Source: Apteryx mantelli (taxonomy: Eukaryota; Chordata; Aves; Apterygiformes; Apterygidae). Taken from it: a DNA stretch of 64,000 nucleotides. The notes beneath the pieces were generated by a model. That model ran no database searches, was not told the DNA's origin, and was given only the letters and a program-made list of their open reading frames with translations. The stretch spans positions 26,432,583-26,496,582 of the forward strand of contig NC_089985.1 of assembly GCF_036417845.1 (NCBI RefSeq), written 5' to 3'. Position 1 is the first letter of the stretch. Each line of letters opens with the position of its first letter. The translations under genes were made by a program, and so were the position numbers. Positions 49,901 to 62,400 of the stretch are shown in pieces.

Positions 49901-52430
49901 GGAGCTGTTCTGATGGGTGAATGAGTGGCAGTTAGGTGCTTTGAGGGGCTCATATTTGCATTTCCTGACATTTGTAAGTTGTTAGACATGCTGGGACAGA
50001 TTCCCATCTTGTGTAAATTATCACAAGGTAATTTACACCAAACAATAATCTCTCCTGTTGTGTTTGTTGCAAACTTGGCTGCATTACAATAATGTTTAGT
50101 GGATTAATAATGTGTACTTTTGGCCTCTCCCACTCCCTTGGCAAGCAATTTTCATTTATTACAATGTTCTCATTTTGTTTAACTGGAACAGAGCCCAAGG
50201 GTCAGAATAGCCATACCTGCACGCTGAGGAGCAAAGACTCTCGAGTTCCCCAAAAGAGAACAGCTTTTTCCCCTCGCCATGCCATGGTTCAAGGATCCTG
50301 TTCTTTTGCAGTATCAGTTTTGTTCAGCAGGTTCGCCCCTGAGATCACAGAGAGGGGCAGCTACTGGATGTCCCTTTCAGCAAGAGAAACTCTGTCCAGT
50401 CAAAAGGGTTGCAGTGGGCAGCAAATAGAGCACAGGGAGTCACTGGTACAATTTGTCAAGTGTCTGACATTTTGACAAAAGAACAGCACATTGTAAAATT
50501 AAAAACTCGTGTGAATATATATAAATATATATATATGTAAAAATTAATATTTCACACCGATGATTGATCAGAGTGCATGGTACGAAGGCATACATTCAGG
50601 TGAGTAAGTGACGTATGGTCTTGACTTTACACAGATAGCCTGAGAGTTACAAACCATTTAAAAACCCAGAAGCTTATCTTGCTGATCATCAGTCTCTTCT
50701 GGGAAACAAAGAGACTGCCTGTGTGTCATAGTGTTTGTAATAGAAATTTTGGGATATGCAAATATGGAGGTTACATAATGAAAGCAAAACTGAATTAAAA
50801 CTGTTTACGGTAAAAAAAAAAAAAAGAGAGAGAACCAGAACTGCAGCCTTTTTATTGCTACACCACTGAAATGAGCACAACTTGACTATTTAGGTGACTG
50901 TATTGCTGTAAAGTACAGCTGCGTCTCTCCATCTTCTCACTACTGTTTATGCCTCTACAGTCATAGCTAAAATGGAGGCTACCTATCTTCAATTTAATGG
51001 AAGAGGAATGTTGTAAATTTTCTTGTGAAGATTTATGGCAACTATCTAATGATCAAATAATTAAGAATAAAAGTTAGCACTCGAAAGTCAAGTGACAGAC
51101 AACTGACTTTTAGCTTGGGGAGCAGGACTGTCTGACAACACTATTGCGATAACCTGCGGATGGAGACTTTCTTTGCTATTGAACTCTGTGACCCAAATGC
51201 CATGTATGAGCACCTAACGTAAGAGATACAGGTTGTGCATGTAGATCCACAAGCCCAGATCTTTGATATACCAACATGAACTTCAGCAAAGCTGTCTCTA
51301 AGAATGGATTTCTTGCCATTCCTCTACCATAAGGTCATGCATATGCACAGCTGTGGGCAAGACATAAGAGTTTAGACAGGTTAGGTTAGTGTCTGCCTTG
51401 CAAAGGTGGACAAGAGAAACGAATTTTATCTTGGCTTATCTGAGCCATGTCATAACACCCCACTACTCATCATTCTGTATCACTGGCAGTTTTCACTGTC
51501 ACAAATAGTTGTTGCTTGACCATGCTAGTAAAAGAACGGAAAGTATATATGTAAAATAATTTGACAATCATCAGAGGAAAAACATTATCAACCAAATTAT
51601 TTGTCAAATGTTATTCAGTCATGTGTAGGGCCAAAAAAAGGGTCTATTTAATGAAGAATATCTAACCTATCTACATTATTTGCACTGAGTTAGTTTTGCC
51701 TAAGGTTTACCTATGATCCAGATCAATTTACTAAATATAAAACCCATTCCTTCACAATTCTCCTTATTAAGCAGGCTAGGTACGTTAGTTTTATTTCTTC
51801 AAGAAGAAGTACACACAAATGTTTTTTCTAAAACTGATTTGTTTGATACTTCATATGCTTTGTTGTTTGGTTGATATTTGAGGAGGAAAAGGGAAGGAAA
51901 TCTTTGACAATTTCTTGTGGTTGGGGGGGCATTTCTTTATATCTAACTTCCTTTTCAGACATTCTGGTAGAGAATCAGTTGTATGGAATACAAACATAGC
52001 AAAACAGAAATATTAGGAGCAGCAGACCCTTCAGACAGGAATTTATAGTAGCAACACAGGAAAAAAAAAACCTATAAATATATTTAGGGACATATTTAAG
52101 CACAGATACACTTTTGAAATCTGAATTCAAAAGTTATCAGCATTTTGCAACTTTATCTTTATAGGAAGTGCATCCAAACTTCAAATCCTAAACCTGAGAT
52201 CAGAAGTACTGAAAATTAACAGCCACATTTGTTGTATTGTGAAATTGTACGTGAAATAGTATCTTCTTTCAAATATTTTCTTTTTTTTCTTTTTAATTTT
52301 TTTCTAATTTTCTCAATTTTTTCCTTTGGCAGCTATAAGACGTTTTAACCAACCGTAAATAACTAAAGATAAAAGAGAGAGACTGTAAACAGACCATTTC
52401 CCTCTCAATTTACTTTGGTCATTCATATTT
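46990..52430. other. Intergenic, no recognised gene
   Basis: Sequence between the orphan promoter and the DNASE2B 3'UTR. Open frames up to 127 codons (50092-50475) carry no recognised motif. A 173-nt open block with flanking splice-like signals at 47141-47313 and a hairpin at 50011-50038 are noted in the findings. AT-rich simple sequence lies at about 50515-50540. Confidence 0.55.
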
Positions 52431-52438
52431 TGGACATA

Positions 52439-53142
52439 TTTATTTGTTGATATGGTTACTATACATGAATAAAAGCACTAGAAATACACCAAGCTATTGG
52501 TTACACATGATTTAAAGCTCATTTCTTCCCTAAAAAATAATCATATAAAAATTAATTCTGTCCACAGACCTGCTTGTTTTCCTGTCGATATTCAGTTACG
52601 TCTGTTCTCTAAGAGATTCAGTCCAGTTTCCCCCCAAACTCAGTAGAAATGCAATGACTGATCTCAGTAGCACCTGGGCCACGTAGCAATTCTGAAAGCA
52701 TTTGGGGGTATTTTTTTGCCCAAACGCCCCAAACAACCTAGCTAACAAGACAGATTTTTTTTCTTCCTCACATCCCATGTCCAACACCATTTACCAAGTT
52801 CCACTTGAGGACATCTGTGCACAATCATTCAAAGCAATGCGCTTTGTCACAGTGTCACTGCGGACCCAGTCTGTGCAGCACAATCTCAGTTACTGATGGT
52901 GAGAGGAGACAAGGAAAGAACAGAGCATGACTCAGAGCTCAGGCAGAGCTTGCTGATCTGGCAATGAGGGAAAAACAGTATTTCACCTGTAAAGCAACTG
53001 TTTTTGTAGCTAAGAAGGTAAAGGCCTAATCCATCTGGCAACTCACTGGGACATTTTTCAGAGTGAAAACTTAGTTTAAAGCAGACATTTCCTGCACTCT
53101 TTATGTAATGAAGGGCTATGCTATTTAGGAGGAATGGTTCAT
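52439..53142 (-). other. DNASE2B: DNASE2B 3'UTR, candidate poly(A) signal
   Basis: The first full AATAAA I find on the minus strand after the stop is at 52439-52444, giving a 3'UTR of about 0.7 kb. Shorter forms using variant signals are possible. Confidence 0.45.
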
Positions 53143-53498
53143 TCATATCCATGTGGGAGAATCATGACAACTTTCATAGCGGATTACCAAGTGTCTGAAA
53201 GCTTTGTAAATGTATTTGTTCTGCGTACAAATGAACCCACCACTTCTCCAAGCTTGCTCAGCAGCACGGTTAAGGTCTCCGATGCAGGTCCACTGATCTT
53301 CATAGATCCTTGAAACACACCATTTGGAATGATCATTAATGGAATAAAAAGTTGAATTCAACGGTGTCCCTATTAGGTTTATGTTGTAGACGTGGTACTG
53401 GAGAGAGCAATTTGAGGGAAGTCTGTGACCGGAATGCTGCCAGGATTCAACCAACAAATCTGTTTTCAGTTCTTGAGCTATCCATGCCACATAGATAT
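53143..53498 (-). CDS. DNASE2B: DNASE2B exon 6 coding part (residues 245-362 and stop), second HxK motif
   Basis: IYVAWIAQELKTDLLVES, SNCSLQYHVYN, NDHSKWC, WTCIGDLNR, WRSGGFICTQN and the end SCHDSPTWI, stop TGA. Acceptor ATTCCATAG. Catalytic H301 and K303. Confidence 0.96.
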
Positions 53499-56400
53499 CT
53501 ATGGAATAACAGAAGATGTGAGAAATTAGTCTCTTATTTTACTTCATTTAAGAGGGGACTGAAAAGCATTACATAAACTGGGCTTGCTTCATCTCAATGC
53601 ATAAAGGAGGCCAGAAATGTTTGAAAAAGGGATTTCTCCCCTTATTTTGACTTTTATTTCAGAATTGCATTTCTACTTTTCCTTCTTTTCCTGGAAAGCC
53701 TGTTACAAATAATCAGCAGGGAAAAAAAGGAAAGAAAAAAAAATGTCAAGGCTTCTTCATAACAAAAGCAGATGATTCCATGTTGTCATTTTTGAATATT
53801 AGGAAAGAAATTGTCTTAAAACCCCATTATCAAACACCTTAGGACATCTGAAGGACCAGACAGCTTTTCACTTTGTGAGCTGAGAGAATATTATGATGGA
53901 ATACCATTCCCTGCCCTGTTACATTTTTTTCTGAAGCTGAACTTTCTCTTTTCTCAAAAAGAAAATGTTCATTGCCCAATAATATATTAATTGCCTATTA
54001 ATTGCTTGTTGATAGATAACAACAGTTTCTCTTACCATCCACAAACAAGTGTGACTTAGCAAAATGAAGAAAGGTTTCCCCGTGAGCTGACTGGAGTTTG
54101 GAGAGGTGACGCTGGGTGACTGAGGGCAGCTCAGACCCCGCACAGAGCTTTTGCAGATTTGGGAGGTCAGCTTGGAAGATGTTAGGGATGGAACAGTTGT
54201 AGATGCTTGGATTATAACTCAGCAACTGCTGGTCTGAACAAAATCAAAGAAATGAATACATGCAAAATTAAAATGAGTTAAGCAAAGCAATCAAGAAGGT
54301 TAAGTGTAGTCTTGGAAAGGAAACCTGAACCTTCACATCCTGTCTCCTGGAGGAGTTCAGTGTCAAAGTAGATTATTTTAGCAACAAAAACTAAGTTTAA
54401 TTGCTTTGTATTCTGATTGGCCCTGCATCATATAGACTAGCTGGGAGAGTATGCTGGATTTTTTCCATTTACACATTATTATTATTAGCAGAACTGTTAA
54501 TCCATGGTCTCAGTCCACTGTCACATCCACGCTTATCTTCAAGCCTCTAAACAGTCACATGTCACTCAGGTAGCATGTATAAATTCAAGCCCGTCCATAA
54601 CCAGTCGGTTAGATTTGGCAAGCCAAATCCAAACCAAAGAGCTGACAAAGGGTCTAGTTTGGTTTTAGGAAGAACAAAGCTTGACTTTCAGAGTCTAGAC
54701 TGAATTTACAGAGGAAGAGTACTTTTCTATATAGGGCCAGTTTAACTGTGGAACTCATTGCCGTGGGATGCTGTAAAGAGCAAAAGAACAAATGGGTTCC
54801 AAAAGTGATTAGATGAATTCATGGAAGACCAGTCCATCAGGAATTTTCCAGTCTTTCCAGTTCAGGAAATCCCTAAACCACAGATTACCAGAAGCTGGGA
54901 GGACAGAGCAGGAAGTATTACTGTATGCTTCTCATTTTCTTGTCCTCTTTCCCTAAGCATCTGCTAGGATGCACCTCCATAAACAAGAAACTTGTTTAGA
55001 TAGTTTTGTGGTATGGCCCAACCTGGCCATTTTTATAGTCTTACATAGTTCATTAGTATAATTATGGGCTCATAACTGAGCAAATACAGCATGAAAATTT
55101 TTAACAAATATATCAGTATGACTTGTTACAATGCCTTTTGATGGTCCCTTTCCAGGATTCCTGTATCAGATAGTTGAATCTTATGGCTATAGGTTTACTT
55201 TTTTATGTTTAATATAGGTATTTTATGAGGCAAAAAGTATCTGGGAAAATTCTGGGGAATATTTATTCCACATTTCATAGTTCTGATGTGTCAGGGTGAC
55301 TACTCCAGCTCAAGCAGTGATTGCATTACATTTTTAGAGCTGTAGACTACTGCAGCTGAATGAGCTATTACTGTTAAAAATGATAAACTGTCCTACTTTA
55401 TATTTCCAAAGCTCTCTGTATGCATGGACTGACTCTACCCTCAAAACGCACTTGCAACTATTATTATCCCAATAGCCCTCATGGGGAGATGGAGACATAG
55501 AGTGGGAGAGTGAGTTTCCCACATTCACACAGGAAATCACTGCATAAACATAACTGAAAGCCAAGAATGCTGTTTCCAGGCCCCATTTGGTTTACTGATT
55601 TGACAATGAAACTTAAGGACAAGAACAAGCCATTTTTGAGGCACAGCATCAAGAAAAGGGGTCAAAGAGGTGCAGTGGTTCAAAGGCTTTCTTGGGAAAA
55701 AGATTTTCATACCTATTTCTGTAAACTGGTCATACTTGAAGGTTATACAGATGGCTGCCTGTCCATATGGCTTCCCACTAGGTGGATATGCATAACCATC
55801 CTCAAGAAAGGGAGGGAACAGAGGCACACTGTGAATTCCCCAGAAGCCTTGTGATTTGTCCAAGAGCAGAAATCCTGTCAAAGGAAAGTTACTGTAGATG
55901 AATTAAGGGGGGAAAAAAGCTATGAGACAATACAGCAGTGTTTCACTTTAGTTTTAGTACTGCAGATGCCACACTTCAATGCATTAGTCTCTACAGTAAA
56001 CTGGTTCTAGACCATATTAATAGATTATATTAAACAGTAATATTTTATTCAAATTGCATTAATTCTGTACTGCATAACCTAACTCAAACTGTCACCTCTG
56101 TTCTTTTTAAAAAATTCCTTTTAAAAACCTTTTTTTCTTTCTGTACTCAAATATTGTCTTTGAAAAATCTGATGATTTAATGGCTGTGACCCTCTGCTGC
56201 TCTTTTTCCTTCCCCCTTCTAGATTCACTGCATAAGAGGAAATGGGCTCTGTCAACATTGTGTCTTTTTCCCCAGAGCAAATTCTTCTCCAGGGGAAAGC
56301 AGCAGAGAGATGGAATATGCCTCCCACTGCAGCTAAGTGCTCCAGGAAGGAGCACAGCTCCTGAGCTGTCCCCATTTCTGCAGCCTGAAAATACAGGCCT

Positions 56401-59400
56401 GCAAAAAATGTTGATTCCAGAGTCAGGCTGGGCAAACCCAATCTGTTTCCTCAAGGGCACATGATCTTGGCAGCAGTTTCTTGCCAGAGAGAGACAGAGG
56501 GAGTTTGGAGGTTAATGCTTAATTCTGTCATTTAGGTTGCCTTTCCCTTCACATCTGGTATTGCTGTTGCCATTGGGCTCAGGACAGTGTGGTCTGTACT
56601 TGCTAGAAGATGTATGAGTTTCAGCTGATACAAGATAAAAAGTCCATAAACCCTTACAGTTCTTCAACACAATACAGGCATAGCAAAACCAAAACAGAAG
56701 CTACAGCATGCGTAACTATATCAAAACATACCATGCAAATCATTCTCCAGTTTTGCTTTGGGCAGGAATTTTAGATAGACAGGCTGACAAACAGACAAAT
56801 AGATGTTATCTACAACTTTAAAAAGGAGAAAACAACTCAGGACTCCCACTTTACCTTTGGTATGTCCTTTTTTCCAGTTGGAGGACTTTGAATGAGGGAT
56901 CTCATCATTATATATTGCATAGGCAATGCTGTTATTCTGCAAGAAAACACATAATTATGAGACATCACATTCAATAAAAGAAAGGCATTTAAAAGAACAT
57001 CTTTTATTGGGAGCAGAAGAAAGAATTCAGAACTTCAGCATAGGAATATCATGAGCCTAATACTTCTCCCACTTCATCTGACACAGTCTCTATGGAAGTT
57101 ACAGTAAAATAAACCTGAAAAGAACTCAGCACAAGGGTCCCAGTTAATATAAAGTGGAAGTTCTCTTGAGCATTTTGAGAGCCCTTCCCTAACAAGGTCA
57201 AATATGCTTAGTAAGACAACTTACAAAGGTTTTATTGGGCAATCACTTGCAAAGAAATTTCTCCTTTTTTGGTGCCTGTTTCTAATTTAGCAACCAGATC
57301 CTGTGAAAATGTTTGTTCAGGAAATGTAGACATGACAACTGTTTTTATGAAGGAAGAGCAATTAATACTTTTTTGCAAAATATTTGCATACAGTCACACC
57401 TTATTCTCCCTGAATAGAGAACTTCAAAAGAGTTGGGACATATTTCCTCTCCAGACATAGAGTTTGCAAATGCTAACAATGTAGGAAGACTGGCACCAGC
57501 GTGGGCTCAACAATACGAGTTTGTAAACTCTATTACAATTACAGTGTGTCATGGAACAGGAGAGTTGACTGGCTTGCCGGCATTTGACTGACTTCTGAGA
57601 ATCTTTCCTACATACAAATTTAATGACAACCTACCACTAACCTATGGCAAAAATGCAAAGACACACCCAGACTCCTAAGAATATTATGTAGATGGTAAAA
57701 AATAACTATAGGCAGATCTTGTGGTATTTTATAATCACTTTGCACAAATATAAATTAGGTGCCAGACAGTGAGGGGAGGGGAGGAAAACAGGCCTAACAA
57801 GCAGTGTATTATTGCTGAAAAGTCACAGTGATTTCAGGGGGAACAGTGAAACTCAAAGTTGATGTGAGATGGCACTTTAAACACATACACATGGGAGGAC
57901 TTAGGATGAATCTCTGTAATAGTGACCACTGGGCCTGGTCCGAGTGCCTAGTCAGTTCACAGCTACAGACATTGCTCAGCACTAATGGCAGAAAAGGAGC
58001 CACAGGGATTATGTATTAATGTTCATTTTTTTAATGGGCAACACCTTAAGTTTGTGAAAGGCTTGACTAGAAATCAGAAGTTCTAGGATAATTTCTAATT
58101 CTAGCCAAAACTAAAACAAATAGTACAAAAATAATAAAAAACAATATTATTATTAATAATAAATAAAATTATAAATAAATAATAAAACAAAACAAACAAT
58201 CTGCCTAGTTGTCAACATACTCCCCTTGGCGCATTTTAGCAGATCTAGTCAGTCAGGTCTGGCCATGCTCCTGCATGCTTATTTTGGCCGATTTCATCTC
58301 ATTTGCATGTAGCATCAAGTAAATATACTAACAAAATGATAATTAAATGTCACTTGCCTTGGGTTCATAAGTTTCATAAAGTTGTTTCAGTGTTTGCCCC
58401 AGGGCACCCTGTGTCATATTGACTAGATATTTACTGAGTTGCCACGCGTGAGTCAGGGAATCCATGTACATGTATTCCAGTCCCAGCCCAGCACTCTCTC
58501 CTTCTGTATGTTTTGGTAACTTGTAAAGAAGAAACCTGGAATGGCAAAGGGTAATATTTTTTACAAGCTGTCCTGTTTCGATGCATGAATCAGTACCTCC
58601 TTCCCACCTGAGAATTTAAAGACAAGGATGACTCCAAGGACGTCTATGTTGGACGGGTACCAGTGTCAGCAGCATGTGGTGTCGACATCTCAGCTTTGAG
58701 CAGATGACCTAGCTCAGGAACCAGTAGCAGTTTAGTGGCATGGTACTTGCTGCAGCCAAATTCGTTCTGCTCGTTAGCAGGCAAGGGAGGCTGATCCTGC
58801 ACCAAACTCCCATTGCTGCAGCCAGGCTGCTGTTGATATCCCAAAAGAGCTTGTTTTGACCTAGTCCTGGTTTGCCACACTGTATTGAAGCCCTTGCTGG
58901 GGTTAAAATGTGGATAAGTGCCTTTTTCCACAGACCTTTATGCTGCATGATTATGTTTTTCAAACCTTTGGAACCAACACTGCTGAAAGAACAAGGTTCA
59001 ATCTATTCTGCTTTGTACTTCAGCACCCTAATTGCCAGCTAAGCTTCGGAGAGTTACACCCATAGAAACCTGCCCAGGGACTGAGATTGCAGGGACATCC
59101 TTTGGAATCACATTTAGCCACCAAACCACTATTACTCCTACTTCTGGAGGAGAATGAAAGATTGAGCCTGAACCTCAGGTCCCAAACTCGGTCTGAAATT
59201 CTCATGGTCAACAAGGACACCTTTTACCAATAAATTTATATCTGTATATGTATACATATATTTATGTGTGTAAATAAACATGAAGCTATGTGATAATGTT
59301 ATTACACTCTTCATAACAAATACACTCTGCTGAACTATTGTAAGCTTCATATTTACAAGCCATTAGCCAGAAACAGATATTTTTTTCAAAAATTTAGAGT

Positions 59401-62400
59401 CCTCAGTCTTCTCAGTTAATGGTTCAGTGCACACTAATGTATGTGATGAAGTAAACAGGTTTTGCCAGTACACAAGTCCATGGGATTAATTGCACCATAA
59501 TTAACTGAGCCACTTTCTTTGAGTGTTCATTTAAGCAATTTGTTACTTATGTCAATATAAGAACTGAGTGGCATTATTTTCAATCCTAGAGTACCTAACA
59601 AAAATGCATCCTGACTGTGCTTGATACTTTGAGTATATCAGAAGGAGTAAGCCTTGCCCAGATAATATACCGTCTAAAGTTGGGATAAAATACATCCTAG
59701 AGAAACAGAAAAGCAGATAAAAAGTGATGGGAAAGCATTTGATAGAGGAACATTTAATACATGGGAAGGGTACACGTACAGGCAGAAGAAAAATAAAACC
59801 CATTTCAGCGATCTTGATAATCCACCTGCATTGCCACAAAGTGATGTTCTTTAAATATCTCAGGAGAAATTGTTGATGATGACAGACAACAAGGAAGAAC
59901 AAGGAAGTGATTTGTATAATAAGCTTGATGAGAGCATTAGATGCATGAGGAGTCATGAAAATCCCTTTATTTGAAATCAAGATTTGGAAAGGAGATGAAT
60001 AGTAGTAGTTACAATAGTAAGAGTTAATCCAAGAATTAGTATACGAAGTCCTTCCAAGCTGCTTTGGAATATATTGGAACATATTATGTTCTGGTGTTTA
60101 CAGCCTTGCACCAGGCAAGCATGACAATGTTTGTACATAGGCTTCTGGAAATGTTAGTAGTTGAGCTATCAATAAATTGCTTGCCAATTCCCAGGTGATA
60201 CATGTTTTGGCCCTTTACAGAAAGTCAGTTGAGCGCATAAGCAATTTAAGTTACATAAATATCTTCACTGCTATTTGTGCACAGGAAGTTTCTCAAGAGC
60301 TTAAGTATTTGCGGGAGCAGAGTAGCAGTTATTATTCTGAGAACCAAGGAAAAGCAAAGGCATAAATGGCCTGATTAGACTTGTCACATGTATTGCTTGT
60401 GCCTGAACACTAAGTTACTAGAACTAATCATCTCTTTTTTCACTAAAAACCAATAACTTATGAAGTGAAGATGAAATGCAGACAGTGGCTCTGTTGCAAA
60501 ATTATCAAGTAGTTATCTAATTTTGCTCCCAGACTACCAAATGCAGTGCGCTAAGGACACAACTTCCATTGCCCTAAGTGGAATTAAAATGTATCCCTGG
60601 TTTTAATGATGGACTCAGCACTTCTCAGAGAGCAGATTTTTAGCTTTTACTTGTGTGATAAGATTCTCACTGAATACAGTGACTTTCGGATGAATAAAGA
60701 CATTCTGTCCTCCTTAGGACAGAGCTGATCCTATGATCATTTGTGCTGATAATACCTATATGAGGTGCAGTAAAGATTGTGAGATGAGCTCCTAAATGAC
60801 ATGAAAACACCTGGAGAATTTTGATAGCCCCTACACTTCCTTAGGTAGAAATTTCAAGCAAATTTTGGGAACTCAGATGTTATCAGATCACATAAAGCCA
60901 AGTGATTCCTTCAGTTCAGTGTCAAATGCAAGGATGCATGAATACTAATAATGAGCAATTATGGAATTTTGCATAATGAATTATGGAATATTGCAGGATG
61001 AAACCACTGAATAGTAAGGACTCACATAAATGAGTCCTTACTCCTGCTAACTGAATATAATAACTGCAGTGCTATATTTGTTTGAAAGGGCATCAACATC
61101 TGGGTAAGAGGAAGCTTTTCTCAGCAGTTTCACTTCTGCTTCTCCTATCAGCTTCACAGCAACTGAATCCAGAATCCAGCAAAAGTTGCCTATTTCGTAA
61201 TAATTGGCTTGGAAATAGATAAGTTTCTCTTTCATTTGCTCATGGCACATTTAAAAGACAATTCCTCCCTTCCTCCCTAAACTTGTCAGATGGGAGCACT
61301 GTTTCACACACAGCCCTGTGCAGAAGAACCCTATTTCCCATCTGGAACTGGCCTGACATCAGTGGTGTTCACACAGAGGCAAAGGTCAATTACTCCTAGC
61401 TACAGCTTTCAAAGAATTTCTCAGAGAATTTGGATATAAAAATTGTGTTTATTTAAGAAATGGATGGTAAAGTATTTTCTTTTGGCTTTCTTTCTGTGAG
61501 AGAAACTCTCTGCTTTTTAAATTAGTCGATGCTTATCTTTGGGAGGCTGCAACTGGTTTTTTTTTAAGAGCACTTGTTTCACTTTTTAAACCCAGGTTGG
61601 TTATTACATATAGTAATTACACTTTGCATCTTTCATCTTCAAAGTGCATTAATCTAATTAATCATTTAATGCCCAAATTCATGCTCACTGCTGCCAGTGT
61701 GACAGCTAGCAGTTCTAAAGTGCTGGCAGCTCTGGAGGCAGGAGAATGACATCTCCTTCTTAGTCACAAACCACAAAGGGTGTTTTCCCACACTGTCACG
61801 TCTCTCTGCATTCCTTGTGCCTCACCCTGATCTATCCAGGAGATGGTTCAGCTTCATTTTTCCATCGGCTCTTGGCCACTGCAACAACTGCAGGAAAGGG
61901 ACAAACCACACCGAGCTGCTGTTTGGGTACAAGCAATGAGGTTATGGCTAAGATGGTGACAATTTTCCCCACTCAGATCAGTTTGTTCAGCAAGACAAGC
62001 CACATGCCCTTGCCCTTGCCAAAACCTGGGTGCTGAGAGAACTACTACAGGAGATGTGGAGCTTAGGCATTAGAGCACAGGTCACCCTCAGCTGATCATG
62101 AGAAATGAACGCTTTGTAAACCAGTGATTATTTTGCAGTTAGTCACGATGCAATAGTGTGGTTAGTTGTAGTGTAGTGAAATCAGCTTTCAGTAACTTAT
62201 CCTAGATTTTCCAAACGCAAAATTCAAATACTACTCACAGGCAGACAGGATTAAAACAGCAATTATTATGCATTACTTCTCAGTGATCCACCAACTTCAC
62301 GCAGTTTAATCTTAAGCATTTTTTACTCTTCCAAAATTTCTTTCATTTACTCACCAATCAACTGTCTCTCCATCTTCATTTCTGCAGGAAATTTCAGCTG

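Noticed and set aside
59552-60082. 176-codon open frame in DNASE2B intron 1
   Set aside because: Stop-poor AT-rich sequence with no recognisable motif, on the same strand as the intron and without splice signals.
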